41,508 nucleotides of DNA from NCBI GenBank assembly GCA_029959645.1, contig JASCOJ010000008.1:1-41508 (forward strand), written 5' to 3'. The DNA is from Microbacteriaceae bacterium PS02332. GTDB lineage: Bacteria; Actinomycetota; Actinomycetes; Actinomycetales; Microbacteriaceae. This document shows positions 1 through 8,358 of the stretch, one piece after another; the first letter of the stretch is position 1, and every line of letters starts with the position of its first letter. Below the pieces are notes generated by a model that searched no databases, was not told where the DNA came from, and was given only the letters and a program-made list of their open reading frames with translations. A program made the position numbers and the translations under genes.

Positions 1-84
1 GGGGGGGGGGGGGGGGGCTTTATTTATAAACACCCCCACCCCCGCGGCCGGGGGGGGGGGGGGGCCCCCCCCCCCCCCCCCCCC
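1..84. other. Low-complexity contig-end artefact
   Basis: The first 84 bases are runs of G and C with a short AT island (cttt atttataaa). Recognisable rnpA coding sequence begins only after the last C run. This pattern is typical of low-quality read ends at a contig edge and is probably not genomic. No feature should be called from it. Confidence 0.85.
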
Positions 85-351
85 CACGCCGTCGTGTCGG
101 TGGTCCGTCGTCCCGACGACAGCGGACCCACTCGGTTCGGGTTCATCGTGGCAAAGACGGTCGGGAACGCGGTGACGCGGAACACGATCCGCCGTCGCCT
201 CAAGGCGATCGCCCACGACCTCCTGCCCGACGCTCCCGTCGGGTACGACGTCGTGGTCCGCGCACTGCCAGCCGCTGCGCAGGCCGGATGGCCTACCCTG
301 CTCGAAGACGTTTCGCGATCCTTCGCGCGGAGTGTCGAGAAGGCAGCATGA
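85..351 (+). CDS. rnpA: Ribonuclease P protein component, 5'-truncated
   Basis: RnpA is the protein cofactor that helps the RNase P ribozyme remove 5' leaders from pre-tRNA. The visible part holds the family signature RNTIRRRLK, preceded by GFIVAKTVGNAV, which forms the basic RNA-binding surface. About 30-40 N-terminal residues are missing because the contig starts inside the gene. The GTG at 94 is therefore only an internal valine; coding sequence (His-Ala-Val-Val) runs upstream of it into the artefact. The stop overlaps the yidD start (ATGA), so the two are translationally coupled. The dnaA-rpmH-rnpA-yidD-yidC order is widely conserved near oriC. Confidence 0.93.
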   Translation, partial: HAVVSVVRRPDDSGPTRFGFIVAKTVGNAVTRNTIRRRLKAIAHDLLPDAPVGYDVVVRALPAAAQAGWPTLLEDVSRSFARSVEKAA

Positions 352-713
352 ACCGGATCACCTGGATCATCGCGTTGCTCCCACGCAACGCGTGCGTCGT
401 GGTGCTCCGGGCCTACCGTGCGGTCATCTCGCCGCTCTACGGCAACGTCTGCCGGTACCACCCCTCGTGCTCCCGGTACGCGCTCGAGGCGATCCAGCAG
501 TACGGGGTCGTCGCCGGGTCCGCGATGGGCGCATGGCGGATCGCACGCTGCAACCCCTGGGCAGCCGGGGGCATCGACGACGTCCGCGGACGCCGTCGTC
601 CCTACCCCGTCAGCCGGTTCGGGTTCGTGCTCCCGCCGATCCCGGAACACCCGCAGTCCTCGGCCGGCACGGTCCGACCGGTGCTGCTCCCCCAGCGCAC
701 TCGAAAGGCGTGA
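348..713 (+). CDS. yidD: Membrane protein insertion efficiency factor YidD
   Basis: This 121-residue protein has the YidD core: an amphipathic N-terminal segment (ITWIIALLP), the YRAVISPLYG motif, and the cysteine-containing signature CRYHPSCSRYA at residues 35-45, followed by a GAWRIARCNPW motif. YidD acts at the inner face of the membrane and helps YidC/Sec insertion; its exact mechanism is not settled. The ATG at 348 was chosen because it overlaps the rnpA stop and gives the usual length. A longer reading from 288 would overlap rnpA heavily. The C-terminal 50 residues, rich in Pro and Arg, are poorly conserved in the family. It precedes yidC by 7 bp. Confidence 0.92.
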   Translation: MNRITWIIALLPRNACVVVLRAYRAVISPLYGNVCRYHPSCSRYALEAIQQYGVVAGSAMGAWRIARCNPWAAGGIDDVRGRRRPYPVSRFGFVLPPIPEHPQSSAGTVRPVLLPQRTRKA

Positions 714-720
714 CCGTCCC

Positions 721-1707
721 ATGCAGTTCATCGGAACGATCCTCTGGCCGCTCAAATGGGTGGTCTCCGCGATCCTCGTCGGCTTCCACTGGGTCTTCGA
801 GAGCCTCGGGATGGACCCCTCCGCGGGCATCACCTGGGTCCTGTCGATCATCTTCCTCACCTTCGTGGTGCGTGCCGCGCTGATCCCGATCTTCGTCCGA
901 CAGATCAAGTCGCAGCGCCGCATGCTCGAGGTCGCGCCGCAGCTGAAGAAGATCCAGGACAAGTACAAGGGCAAGAAGGACCAGTTCTCGCGAGAGGCCA
1001 TGTCCCGCGAGACGATGGCGCTGTACAAGGAGACCGGGACCAACCCGCTGAGCTCCTGCCTGCCGCTGCTCATCCAGATGCCGATCTTCTTCTCGCTGTA
1101 CTCGGTCCTGCACGAGGCGCAGATCAACAAGACCGGCCTGGGCCTCCTCACCAACGACCTCGCCCGGTCCTTCGGCAACGCGTCGCTCTTCGGGGCACCG
1201 CTGCACGAGACCTTCTCGAACGCGAGCGGCTGGGAAGTCCGGGTCATCGCGGGCGCCATGATCGTCGTGATGACGGTGTCGCAGTTCATCACCCAGCTGC
1301 AGCTCGTCGCGAAGAACATGTCCCCGGAGACCAAGGAGTCTCCGATGTACCGCCAGCAGCGGATGATGCTCTACGTGCTCCCCCTGGTCTTCGTGATCTC
1401 GGGTCTGTCCTTCCCGCTCGGCGTCATGTTCTACTGGTTGGCCTCGAACGTCTGGACGATGGCGCAGCAGTACTTCGTCATCCGCAGCATGCCGACGCCG
1501 GGGTCCGAGGCGGCCCTCGCCCGTGAGGCTCGCCTCGCCAAGAAGGCACAGCGACAGGGCGCTCGGACGGGCGTCCTGGCTGGTGCGGGCACGGGTACCG
1601 GTGGATCGGTGGCCGAGGTCGAGGTGCCCCGCGTGGTGACCACCCAGCGTGCACAGCCGGTCGGCAAGAACCGTGCGAAGAAGAACGGGAACGGGAAGAC
1701 CAAGTGA
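721..1707 (+). CDS. yidC: Membrane insertase YidC (Oxa1 family)
   Basis: A 328-residue Oxa1/YidC-type insertase that places proteins into the cytoplasmic membrane alone or with SecYEG. Five hydrophobic segments are visible. The first conserved one (about residues 37-60) carries the groove arginine, R51, in FLTFVVRAALIP. A basic cytoplasmic hairpin follows (IKSQRRMLEVAPQLKKIQ...YKGKKDQ), then the NPLSSCLPLLIQMPIFFSLY motif. There is no large periplasmic P1 domain, as expected for Gram-positives. The C-tail is basic (ending NRAKKNGNGKTK) and may touch ribosomes. The ATG at 721 is preferred; frame sequence upstream of it lies inside yidD. The stop overlaps the next gene's GTG. Confidence 0.96.
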   Translation: MQFIGTILWPLKWVVSAILVGFHWVFESLGMDPSAGITWVLSIIFLTFVVRAALIPIFVRQIKSQRRMLEVAPQLKKIQDKYKGKKDQFSREAMSRETMALYKETGTNPLSSCLPLLIQMPIFFSLYSVLHEAQINKTGLGLLTNDLARSFGNASLFGAPLHETFSNASGWEVRVIAGAMIVVMTVSQFITQLQLVAKNMSPETKESPMYRQQRMMLYVLPLVFVISGLSFPLGVMFYWLASNVWTMAQQYFVIRSMPTPGSEAALAREARLAKKAQRQGARTGVLAGAGTGTGGSVAEVEVPRVVTTQRAQPVGKNRAKKNGNGKTK

Positions 1708-2219
1708 CCGAGCAAGACATCGCCGCAGCCGTCGAGCCCACGGAGGTCGTGGAGGCCGAGCAGGAAGTCGACGACCCCCGTGACGAGGCCGACATCGCCG
1801 CGGATTACATCGAGGAGCTCCTCGATATCTGTGACCTCGATGGCGACATCGAGATCGAGGAGCGTGCGGGGCGCGTGTACCTCACCGTGACGGACGAGGG
1901 CGGTGCCCTCCGCGTACTGGCGAAGCCGGACACCGTCTCGGCCCTCCAGGAGCTCACCCGCATCGCGGTGCAGGCCGAGACCGGCGAGTTCAGCCGGCTC
2001 ATCCTCGACCTCGGCGGCTCACGCGACGCCCGGGCGACGGAGCTGCAGCGCCTGGTCGACACCGCCGTCGAGCGCATCGAGGCCGGTTCGACGACCGCAG
2101 CGCTCCCGCCGATGTCGTCCTACGAGCGCAAGCTCGTCCACGACCTGGTCGCCGAGAAGGGCTTCCACTCGGAGTCCGAGGGCGAAGGCCGGGACCGGCA
2201 CACCGTCGTCACGCGATGA
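1704..2219 (+). CDS. jag: Jag/KhpB-type RNA-binding protein (KH and R3H domains)
   Basis: 171 residues. The N-terminal 30 residues are acidic and probably disordered. A KH-like region follows (about 33-105: AADYIEELLDICDLDGDIEIEE...). The C-terminal R3H domain spans about 110-171 and ends SSYERKLVHDLVAEKGFHSE...GRDRHTVV, with the R and H residues of the R3H motif. Relatives (Jag/KhpB/EloR) bind RNA and affect cell elongation in firmicutes; its role in actinobacteria is inferred. It overlaps yidC by 4 bp at a GTGA and rsmG by 4 bp at an ATGA, so it sits inside a coupled operon. Confidence 0.92.
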   Translation: MTEQDIAAAVEPTEVVEAEQEVDDPRDEADIAADYIEELLDICDLDGDIEIEERAGRVYLTVTDEGGALRVLAKPDTVSALQELTRIAVQAETGEFSRLILDLGGSRDARATELQRLVDTAVERIEAGSTTAALPPMSSYERKLVHDLVAEKGFHSESEGEGRDRHTVVTR

Positions 2220-2869
2220 CCGACGAGACCGTCGCCGCCGCACCGGTCCTCGAGGCAGAGCCGGCGGTCGCCGTGACGCTGTTCGGCGATCGAATCGACG
2301 TGGCGCGGTCGTTCGCGAACGAGCTGGCTCGACGTGGCGAGGAGCTGGGCCTGATCGGCCCCTTAGAGCTGCCCCGTCTGTGGACGCGACACATCCTCAA
2401 TTCTGCGCTCTTGGCTCCCCTCCTGGAGGCTGGAGCATCCGTCGGTGACGTCGGTTCCGGCGCAGGCCTCCCCGGTCTCGTCCTCGCGATCGCGCGGCCT
2501 GACATCTCGATGACGCTCATCGAGCCGATGGAGCGCCGGTGCGAGTGGCTGCGGAACGAGGCCGACCGCCTCGGCCTGGAGAACGTCACTGTCGTGCGTG
2601 CCCGCGCTGAGGACGTCGCCGATGAGCTCGTTCTCGATCAGGTCACCGCACGCGCCGTGAGTGCGCTGTCGAAGCTCATCCCGCTGACGGTGCCACTCGT
2701 GCGGTCGGGCGGTCAGCTCATCCTCATGAAGGGTGCTCGGGTGGATGACGAGGTCGCAGCGGCCCGCAAGGTCATCATCCGGAAGCGCCTCGGGGACGTC
2801 GAGGTGCTCGAGCTCGGGGTCGGTGTGGTCGAGGAGACCACGCGCGTGTTCCGGGCTACAGTTGACTGA
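2216..2869 (+). CDS. rsmG: 16S rRNA (guanine-N7) methyltransferase RsmG
   Basis: A 217-residue class I SAM-dependent methyltransferase (GidB/RsmG), which methylates N7 of a guanine in the 530 loop of 16S rRNA. The SAM-binding loop is VGDVGSGAGLPG at residues 76-87, followed by the acidic strand LIEPMERRCEWL. Upstream, LPRLWTRHILNSALLAPLL matches the conserved RsmG helix around RHxxxS. Loss of this enzyme gives low-level streptomycin resistance in other bacteria. Start overlaps the jag stop (ATGA). It is the last gene before parA; a short hairpin (GCCCGAT/ATCGGGC, 2878-2894) follows the stop. Confidence 0.95.
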   Translation: MTDETVAAAPVLEAEPAVAVTLFGDRIDVARSFANELARRGEELGLIGPLELPRLWTRHILNSALLAPLLEAGASVGDVGSGAGLPGLVLAIARPDISMTLIEPMERRCEWLRNEADRLGLENVTVVRARAEDVADELVLDQVTARAVSALSKLIPLTVPLVRSGGQLILMKGARVDDEVAAARKVIIRKRLGDVEVLELGVGVVEETTRVFRATVD

Positions 2870-2948
2870 CGCCGTCGGCCCGATCTGATCGGGCTCCGCC
2901 GGTCCTGACGGAGTGCGGCTCGGGGCAATTGCCCGAGAGCTGCCCCGC

Positions 2949-2962
2949 GTTCCACGTGAAAC
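2949..2962. promoter_or_regulatory. parS: parS-like site upstream of parA
   Basis: GTTCCACGTGAAAC matches the ParB-binding palindrome GTTCCACGTGGAAC at 13 of 14 positions and the classic GTTTCACGTGAAAC at 13 of 14. It lies between rsmG and the preferred parA start, where it could serve both segregation and autoregulation of parAB. Confidence 0.75.
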
Positions 2963-2985
2963 ACAGCCCGGGGAAGAGGCACTCG

Positions 2986-3879
2986 TTGAGTTCATCGACC
3001 GACTACGACGCGTCGACACCCCTTGCGCGGGAGATCGCCGATCTGACCCGGCGCCGGCGTGCCATCGCCACCCAGCAGTTCCCGCTACCGGAGAAGACCC
3101 GTGTCTTCACGGTGTCGAACCAGAAGGGCGGCGTCGGCAAGACGACCACCACGGTGAACCTCGCAGCTGCCCTGGCACATGGCGGTGCCCGCGTCCTGGT
3201 GATCGACCTCGATCCGCAGGGCAATGCCTCGACCGCGCTGGGCATCGACCACCAGGCAGAAGTGGCCAGCATCTACGACGTGATCGTCGACGAAGCGCCG
3301 ATGGCCGACACGGTTCAACGCTCCCCTGAGTCGGACACGTTGTGGTGCGTGCCGGCGACGATTCACCTCGCCGGTGCCGAGATCGAGCTCGTCTCGCTCG
3401 TGGCTCGAGAGCAGCGCCTCCGGACCGCTCTGGACGAGTACCTGGCCTCCGTCGAGGAGCCCTTCCACTATGTCTTCATCGACTGCCCGCCGTCGCTCGG
3501 CCTCCTCACCATCAACGCCTTCGTCGCAGCGAAGGAGGTGCTCATCCCGATCCAGTGCGAGTACTACGCGCTTGAGGGCCTGAGCCAGCTCCTCCGTAAC
3601 ATCGAACTCATCGAGCGGCACCTCAACCCGAACCTCGCGGTCTCCACGATCCTGCTGACGATGTACGACGGCCGGACAAACCTCGCGAACCAGGTTGCCG
3701 GCGAAGTCCGGACGCACTTCGGGGACCAGGTCCTCACCGCGATGATCCCCCGGTCCGTCCGGGTCAGCGAAGCGCCCAGCTACGGGCAGAGCGTGGTGTC
3801 CTACGACGTCAACTCCACCGGGTCGCTCTCCTACCTGGAGGCCGCGGCCGAGATCGCAGAACGAGGAGCGAAGGCCTGA
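2986..3879 (+). CDS. parA: Chromosome partitioning ATPase ParA (Soj)
   Basis: A 297-residue ParA/MinD-type ATPase that binds DNA nonspecifically as an ATP dimer and moves ParB-parS complexes. The deviant Walker A is KGGVGKTTTT at residues 47-56, with the signature first lysine. Walker B is HYVFIDCPPSLG, and a switch segment DLDPQGNAST is present. The TTG at 2986 is preferred over the more upstream TTG at 2929. It has a purine-rich Shine-Dalgarno (GGGGAAGAGG, 2970-2979) about 6 bp away, and the longer reading would translate straight through the parS-like site at 2949-2962. The stop overlaps parB by one base (TGATG). Confidence 0.95.
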   Translation: MSSSTDYDASTPLAREIADLTRRRRAIATQQFPLPEKTRVFTVSNQKGGVGKTTTTVNLAAALAHGGARVLVIDLDPQGNASTALGIDHQAEVASIYDVIVDEAPMADTVQRSPESDTLWCVPATIHLAGAEIELVSLVAREQRLRTALDEYLASVEEPFHYVFIDCPPSLGLLTINAFVAAKEVLIPIQCEYYALEGLSQLLRNIELIERHLNPNLAVSTILLTMYDGRTNLANQVAGEVRTHFGDQVLTAMIPRSVRVSEAPSYGQSVVSYDVNSTGSLSYLEAAAEIAERGAKA

Positions 3880-4877
3880 TGGCACCCAAGCGGACCGGAC
3901 TCGGGCGCGGCATCGGCGCGCTCATCCCGACGACCAGCGAGCAGCAGGACCGCCCGGTCGACGTGTTCTTCCCGTCCGCGGGCAACTCCGGTGCACCAGT
4001 GTCGCCGTCGTCGCTCGTGGACGGTCAAGGCACCGCTGAGGACCTCGTCGCGGTCCCCGGTGCTCGTCTGGCGAACCTCAACCCGCTGGACATCGTCCCG
4101 AACGGCCAGCAGCCGCGGAAGGAGTTCCGCGAGGAGGAGCTCCAGGAGCTCGTCCACTCCATCCGTGAGATCGGCCTGTTGCAGCCCATCGTCGTCCGAC
4201 CCATTGCGGGCGCCACCGGTACGGAGCCGCAGTACGAACTGATCATGGGCGAGCGCCGCCTCCGCGCCACGAAGGAGCTCGGCCTCGCGACCATCCCGGC
4301 GATCGTCAAGGAGACGCCGGACGACGCGATGCTTCGCGATGCCCTGCTCGAGAACCTCCACCGTGCACAGCTGAACCCGCTGGAAGAGGCATCCGCCTAC
4401 CAGCAACTCCTCGCTGACTTCGGCATCACGCAGGAGGAGCTCGGGCAGCGCATCGGTCGGTCGCGTCCGCAGATCACGAACACGATCCGCCTGCTGCGCC
4501 TGCCCTCCCCCGTGCAGCGCCGGGTCGCCGCCGGCGTCCTGTCGGCTGGGCACGCGCGTGCCATCCTCGCGGCACCAGACGCCGAGGCGATGGAGTACCT
4601 CGCCGAGAAGATCGTGAACGAGGACCTCTCCGTCCGGGCAGCCGAAGCCATCGCGCAGCAGCTGGCGGGCAAGGGTCCGGCGAAGGCCGCACCCAGCCAG
4701 CCGTCGAAGCGGCAGGTGCACTTCGACGACATGGCGGAGCGTCTCGGTGACCGCTTGAACACCCGTGTGAAGATCGCTGTCGGGGCTCGGAAGGGCTCGC
4801 TGACGATCAACTTCGCGACCGCTGCAGATCTCGACCGCATCCTCGGCGAGCTCGGCATCGAGGACGTCGCAGGCTGA
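3879..4877 (+). CDS. parB: Chromosome partitioning protein ParB (Spo0J)
   Basis: A 332-residue ParB, the parS-binding CTPase clamp. The N-terminus KRTGLGRGIGALIP is the usual ParA-interacting segment. The CTP-binding motif GERRLRA is at 124-130 and the following ENLHRAQLNPLEEA matches the ENxxRxxLxPxEEA box. The helix-turn-helix lies around TQEELGQRIGRSRPQITNTIRLLRLP. The C-terminal dimer domain ends GSLTINFATAADLDRILGELG. It is translationally coupled to parA. Its targets are probably the parS-type palindromes at 2949, 5398, 5481, 5524, 5650 and 7311. Confidence 0.96.
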   Translation: MAPKRTGLGRGIGALIPTTSEQQDRPVDVFFPSAGNSGAPVSPSSLVDGQGTAEDLVAVPGARLANLNPLDIVPNGQQPRKEFREEELQELVHSIREIGLLQPIVVRPIAGATGTEPQYELIMGERRLRATKELGLATIPAIVKETPDDAMLRDALLENLHRAQLNPLEEASAYQQLLADFGITQEELGQRIGRSRPQITNTIRLLRLPSPVQRRVAAGVLSAGHARAILAAPDAEAMEYLAEKIVNEDLSVRAAEAIAQQLAGKGPAKAAPSQPSKRQVHFDDMAERLGDRLNTRVKIAVGARKGSLTINFATAADLDRILGELGIEDVAG

Positions 4878-5397
4878 GTTCCCTCGCCAGGCGGAGCGAT
4901 CGCAACTACGGAGCCGGCAGGTCCCGGTCCGCGACCCCGCGGGCTGCGAGCACCGCATTGAACGGCGTCGTGGCGGCGCTGGAGAGCGCTGCGGCTCCGT
5001 CTGGTGGTCCTGGCTGCATCCCGGCGGGAACGACCGGTAGGACGGCACTGAGGGATCAACCACCGCCTAGGCGTCCGCATCACTCGTAGGACTGGCAAGG
5101 TCAGGGGCGGTCGGTGAAGTCGTCGATCGTGGCGTCAGACAAGATCTTCGACGTGGAGCCCACTGTGCGTGGCCCGTCTGGTCGCACGCCGTGCTGGACC
5201 ATTTGCTTGCTGCAACGCGGTTGAGGAGTGCGCTCTCCGCCGCGTCGCGTTGGCGTCTGCGCCGGTGCCAGTCCGGAGTCAGTCTCGGTGTCAGTATCTG
5301 TCGACGCAGGTGCCGGTGCCGACGGCAGCTACCGTAGCGGCGTCGATTCATGGACTCTGTTGTACGCGAGCATGGGCGGTCAGCGGCGCTAGAGGGA

Positions 5398-5411
5398 GTT
5401 TCATGTGGAAC
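5398..5411. promoter_or_regulatory. parS: Degenerate parS site
   Basis: GTTTCATGTGGAAC differs from GTTCCACGTGGAAC at two of 14 positions. It lies 70 bp left of two perfect sites, so it may be a weaker ParB-binding site of the same cluster. Confidence 0.5.
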
Positions 5412-5480
5412 CAGGGCGCTCGAACTGCGATGGCGGCCGACACACAGGACACATTCGTTCAGGGGGCGTTGGTGGTCGAT

Positions 5481-5494
5481 GTTCCACGTGGAAC
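5481..5494. promoter_or_regulatory. parS: parS site
   Basis: GTTCCACGTGGAAC is a perfect 14-bp palindrome. It differs from the classic GTTTCACGTGAAAC core by one symmetric T-to-C/A-to-G change, a variant compatible with ParB recognition. Confidence 0.85.
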
Positions 5495-5522
5495 CTGCTG
5501 CAATCGTCCGTGAAAGACTCGC

Positions 5523-5538
5523 TGTTCCACGTGGAACA
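5523..5538. promoter_or_regulatory. parS: parS site, 16-bp palindrome
   Basis: TGTTCCACGTGGAACA is a perfect 16-bp palindrome including the outer T/A of the classic parS consensus. Its centre lies 43 bp right of the centre of the preceding site, about four helical turns. Confidence 0.88.
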
Positions 5539-5649
5539 TCCGCGCACCGGCTGCAGCGGGGCGGATGCCCATGAGTGCCAGCGCACCGTGCCGGCCGTGG
5601 TCCGTCGATTCGCTTGGGCATCCCCGACTGGGGCATTCCGCTCCGGGAA

Positions 5650-5663
5650 GTTCCACGTGGAAC
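5650..5663. promoter_or_regulatory. parS: parS site
   Basis: GTTCCACGTGGAAC, the third perfect copy in a stretch of less than 200 bp downstream of parB. Confidence 0.85.
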
Positions 5664-7310
5664 ATCGGTGGTCTCGCCGCGCTAAGCCGGGGCCTCAGCA
5701 CACCCCATGTGTGAACCGGTTCGGCGGCGGCCGCAACCCTCACCAAGACGATCGAATCGGGCTACACGGCTGGAGGACGCAGGCCCACGAGGGGTAGATG
5801 CCTGGAGAGTTCCTAGTCGACCGCCGTTCACCGGGCGTCATCGGGGCCGACCCTGTCGTGTCGCCGACACCCCAATCCCCCATCGTCGTGCTCCGCACCG
5901 CGCCTGCCGGGTCGTCACTGTGCGGGTCCTTCAGGCAGGGCTTGTCGGTCGCGCCGTGCCGGTGCCGCTACTCCTCTCTCTCGATCACCGCCGGGATCCG
6001 GTCACCACCGCGCCGAGCTGCTGCGGGGGCGATGGTGCAATCGCGGCGCGTGAAGGTGCGCTCCAGTCCCCGGCGCCGACGGTGGATCCGGACTCTGGAG
6101 TGACCCGGGCGAACGAGTGCCGAGTGTTTCCGTTCGATACGACAGCTACAGTGGCGCGTTCGCGATCGGGTTGCCGTCTGTCATCTAAGCGATCGTCTGA
6201 AATCGACGGTGGCGGGTCCCGTGATGATGGGGTCAGGTCGCGAAGGCCCGGCCATGGCCACGGAACAGCTGCCGTAGGCATGAACCAGACCGACGGACGC
6301 CGCCAGGTCGCGGCCGTTCTCCTCGGGGCGAGCAGGGATGCGGCTGCCCACGTTCGTGATCGAAGATGGCCTTCCCGGCCGCCGAACGCACACGTTCATC
6401 GACAGCACACTGCCGAATGTTGTGCGACCCGACGGCTTCCCCAGGACGGCAGCGAGACCAAGAGCTCGTCGTTACTTCTCCCATGCCCGGCACAGGCTTG
6501 CTCTGGAGCGTGATCGCCGTCAGCGCTGTCGTCGGCATCGGACGGTCAAGCGGCGTCTTCTGCCCCCAGGGTCACCGCGTCAGTAGTGGGGACCTCGCCA
6601 CGGGTGTCGGCCATGTCTGCTCGAGCGACGACAGGGACGGCGTCCTGCCCGGACGACTTCTGATCCTGAACCTCGACCGAGGCTCGACGGAAGACTGCGA
6701 GGCGAACGGGCCGGTGGACAGCGGGCGCCTCGGAGTCGCTGGCCGAGGACCTGACGGCGCGGCTCGCGAGGTCCTGGCTTCGGAGGACAGCGGAGTCGCA
6801 ACGACGGCCGCTCATTCGCTTGCACGTGAGGCCAGCTGTGTTCCGTCCCGAGCTGTGACCACGTCCCCAGCTGCGAGCATGTCCGCTTGGACCGATCCCT
6901 CCGTTGTCAGTAGGCCTTGGGAGTCTGTCGCGGTCACTCGTCGGGGTTCGGAGGTCTGCCTCCTGACCGATGACGGAGAGCCGCATGCCGACGGCGGGGT
7001 CAGGCGAGTGCTGAGAAACCGGTCGTCAGGGCGCGGAAGAGGAGGGACGCCGTCCACGGAGCTCGACGACCACCCGGTGCAGCGGCCCGCCACAGAGGAG
7101 CCGCGGGACGGTACTGGCGCCGCCATCAAGGAGCGGAGCCGTAACGAGGCATCCGGGTCAGAACGGATGCGCGGGGAGACGCTGACCACTCGAAGAACCC
7201 GCAGGATCATCGCCCCCGCGATGGACGAACAGCTTCAAGCGGGGGGCCCGCGATGCGGTATGGCCGTTCCGTCGGTGCTGGTCAGGGGACGATGCGGGGC
7301 AACGGCCGAT

Positions 7311-7324
7311 GTTCCACGTGGAAC
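7311..7324. promoter_or_regulatory. parS: parS site near the ddl stop
   Basis: GTTCCACGTGGAAC, a perfect copy 28 bp from the ddl stop and about 1.65 kb from the main cluster. It marks the right edge of the gene-free region. Confidence 0.83.
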
Positions 7325-7351
7325 GTCACGTCGGTCACGGCGGATGGAGCG

Positions 7352-8314
7352 TCAGACCGCGTGGTCTCGGATCGCCTGCTCCGCGAGCTCCGCGTACGTC
7401 CATCCGAGGTCGAACCCCGATGCAGAGAGGGCCTGCGGGACGAGGGACGTCTCGGTGAGCCCCGGGAGGACGTTGGCCTCGAGGAACCAGGGGGTCCCTG
7501 CTCCGTCGACGATGATGTCCACGCGCGAGAGGTGACGGAGCCCGAGTGCCCGGTGCGCGGTCACGGCGGCAGCTGACGCGGTGCGGGTGGCTTCCTCGGA
7601 CAGCCGGGCGGGGGTGTAGAAGGTCGTCTCCCCCGCGTTGTACCGCGCCTCGTACCCGTAGACGCCGCCGCGCGGGACGATCTCGACCGGCGCGAGCGGC
7701 ACGGGGCCGTCGCCCGTGTCGATGATGCCCACGGCGATCTCGGTCCCGCGGATGAGCTGCTCCACCACCGCGTCGTCGCAGTACGTGTAGGCCGACACCA
7801 TGGCACGCGGGAGGTCATCGGCGTCTTCGACGAGCGTGACCCCCTGGGCGCTGCCACCCCGAGCTGGCTTCACGGCGAGCGGCACGGGATGCTCGCCACT
7901 GATCGCCTCAAGCACGCCGACGGCACCGAGTTCGCGGAAGACGTCGTGCGACAGGGTCACCGACCGCGGGGTGCGCACGCCGGCACGGCCGACGAGGGCG
8001 GAGGCTGTCGGCTTGTCCCACGCCAGGCGGGCCGAGGTGGACCGTGAGCCGACGTACGGGATGTCCAGGGCCTCCAGGATGCCCCGGAGGGCCCCGTCCT
8101 CCCCAGAGGCGCCGTGAAGGGCCGGCCACACGACGTCCGGGCGGTCGGCGGCCAACGCGGGCAGGAGACCGGCGTCGGCGTCGCGGAGGTCGACGGTCCA
8201 TCCGTAGCCGGTCAGCGAGTCAGCGACGCGACGACCCGAGCGCAGGGAGATGTCCCGCTCGTGCGAGATGCCGCCGGCGACGACGACGACGTGACGGGGA
8301 GCGAACTCGGCCAT
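7352..8314 (-). CDS. ddl: D-alanine--D-alanine ligase (ATP-grasp)
   Basis: This 320-residue ATP-grasp ligase joins two D-alanines for peptidoglycan precursors. It shows the N-terminal GGISHERDISLRSG motif (14-27), the central VKPARGGSAQGVTLVEDADDL nucleotide-binding part and the C-terminal metal/substrate loop FLEANVLPGLTETSL (about 277-291), where canonical Ddl has EVNTLPGFT. It is shorter than the 350-370 residues common for actinobacterial DdlA, so it may be a second ligase or one for a related dipeptide. The ATG at 8314 fits the family N-terminus; the frame continues upstream only into the aminotransferase gene. It is probably cotranscribed with that gene, 44 bp upstream. Confidence 0.87.
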   Translation of the reverse strand: MAEFAPRHVVVVAGGISHERDISLRSGRRVADSLTGYGWTVDLRDADAGLLPALAADRPDVVWPALHGASGEDGALRGILEALDIPYVGSRSTSARLAWDKPTASALVGRAGVRTPRSVTLSHDVFRELGAVGVLEAISGEHPVPLAVKPARGGSAQGVTLVEDADDLPRAMVSAYTYCDDAVVEQLIRGTEIAVGIIDTGDGPVPLAPVEIVPRGGVYGYEARYNAGETTFYTPARLSEEATRTASAAAVTAHRALGLRHLSRVDIIVDGAGTPWFLEANVLPGLTETSLVPQALSASGFDLGWTYAELAEQAIRDHAV

Positions 8315-8358
8315 GGGTGGTTCCAGTCGACGAGGGCGTGTACGGAGGAAAGGCCCGG

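Larger units (their letters stand above)
4878..7342. other. Gene-free region with parS cluster (putative centromere)
   Basis: About 2.5 kb between the parB and ddl stops holds no believable gene. Open frames exist on both strands, but their translations are composition-driven (rich in Arg, Ser, Pro, Thr), lack family motifs and run through the parS sites. The sequence carries one degenerate and four perfect copies of the ParB palindrome. A stretch this long without genes is unusual beside the tightly packed flanking genes. It is best read as a segregation centromere, possibly with remnants of lost genes. Confidence 0.7.

Noticed and set aside
94-351. Complete rnpA starting at GTG 94
   Set aside because: RnpA normally has about 30-40 more N-terminal residues, and coding-type sequence continues left of the GTG into the artefact, so the gene is truncated.
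5067-5636. Minus-strand open frame of 189 codons within the parS cluster
   Set aside because: Reads through three parS sites, has no motif and no Shine-Dalgarno; more likely chance in GC-rich DNA.
5707-7535. Plus-strand open frames of 268 and 389 codons (5707-6513 and 6366-7535)
   Set aside because: They overlap each other, contain no family signature, show composition-driven Ser/Arg/Thr-rich sequence, and the second crosses a parS site and runs antisense into ddl.
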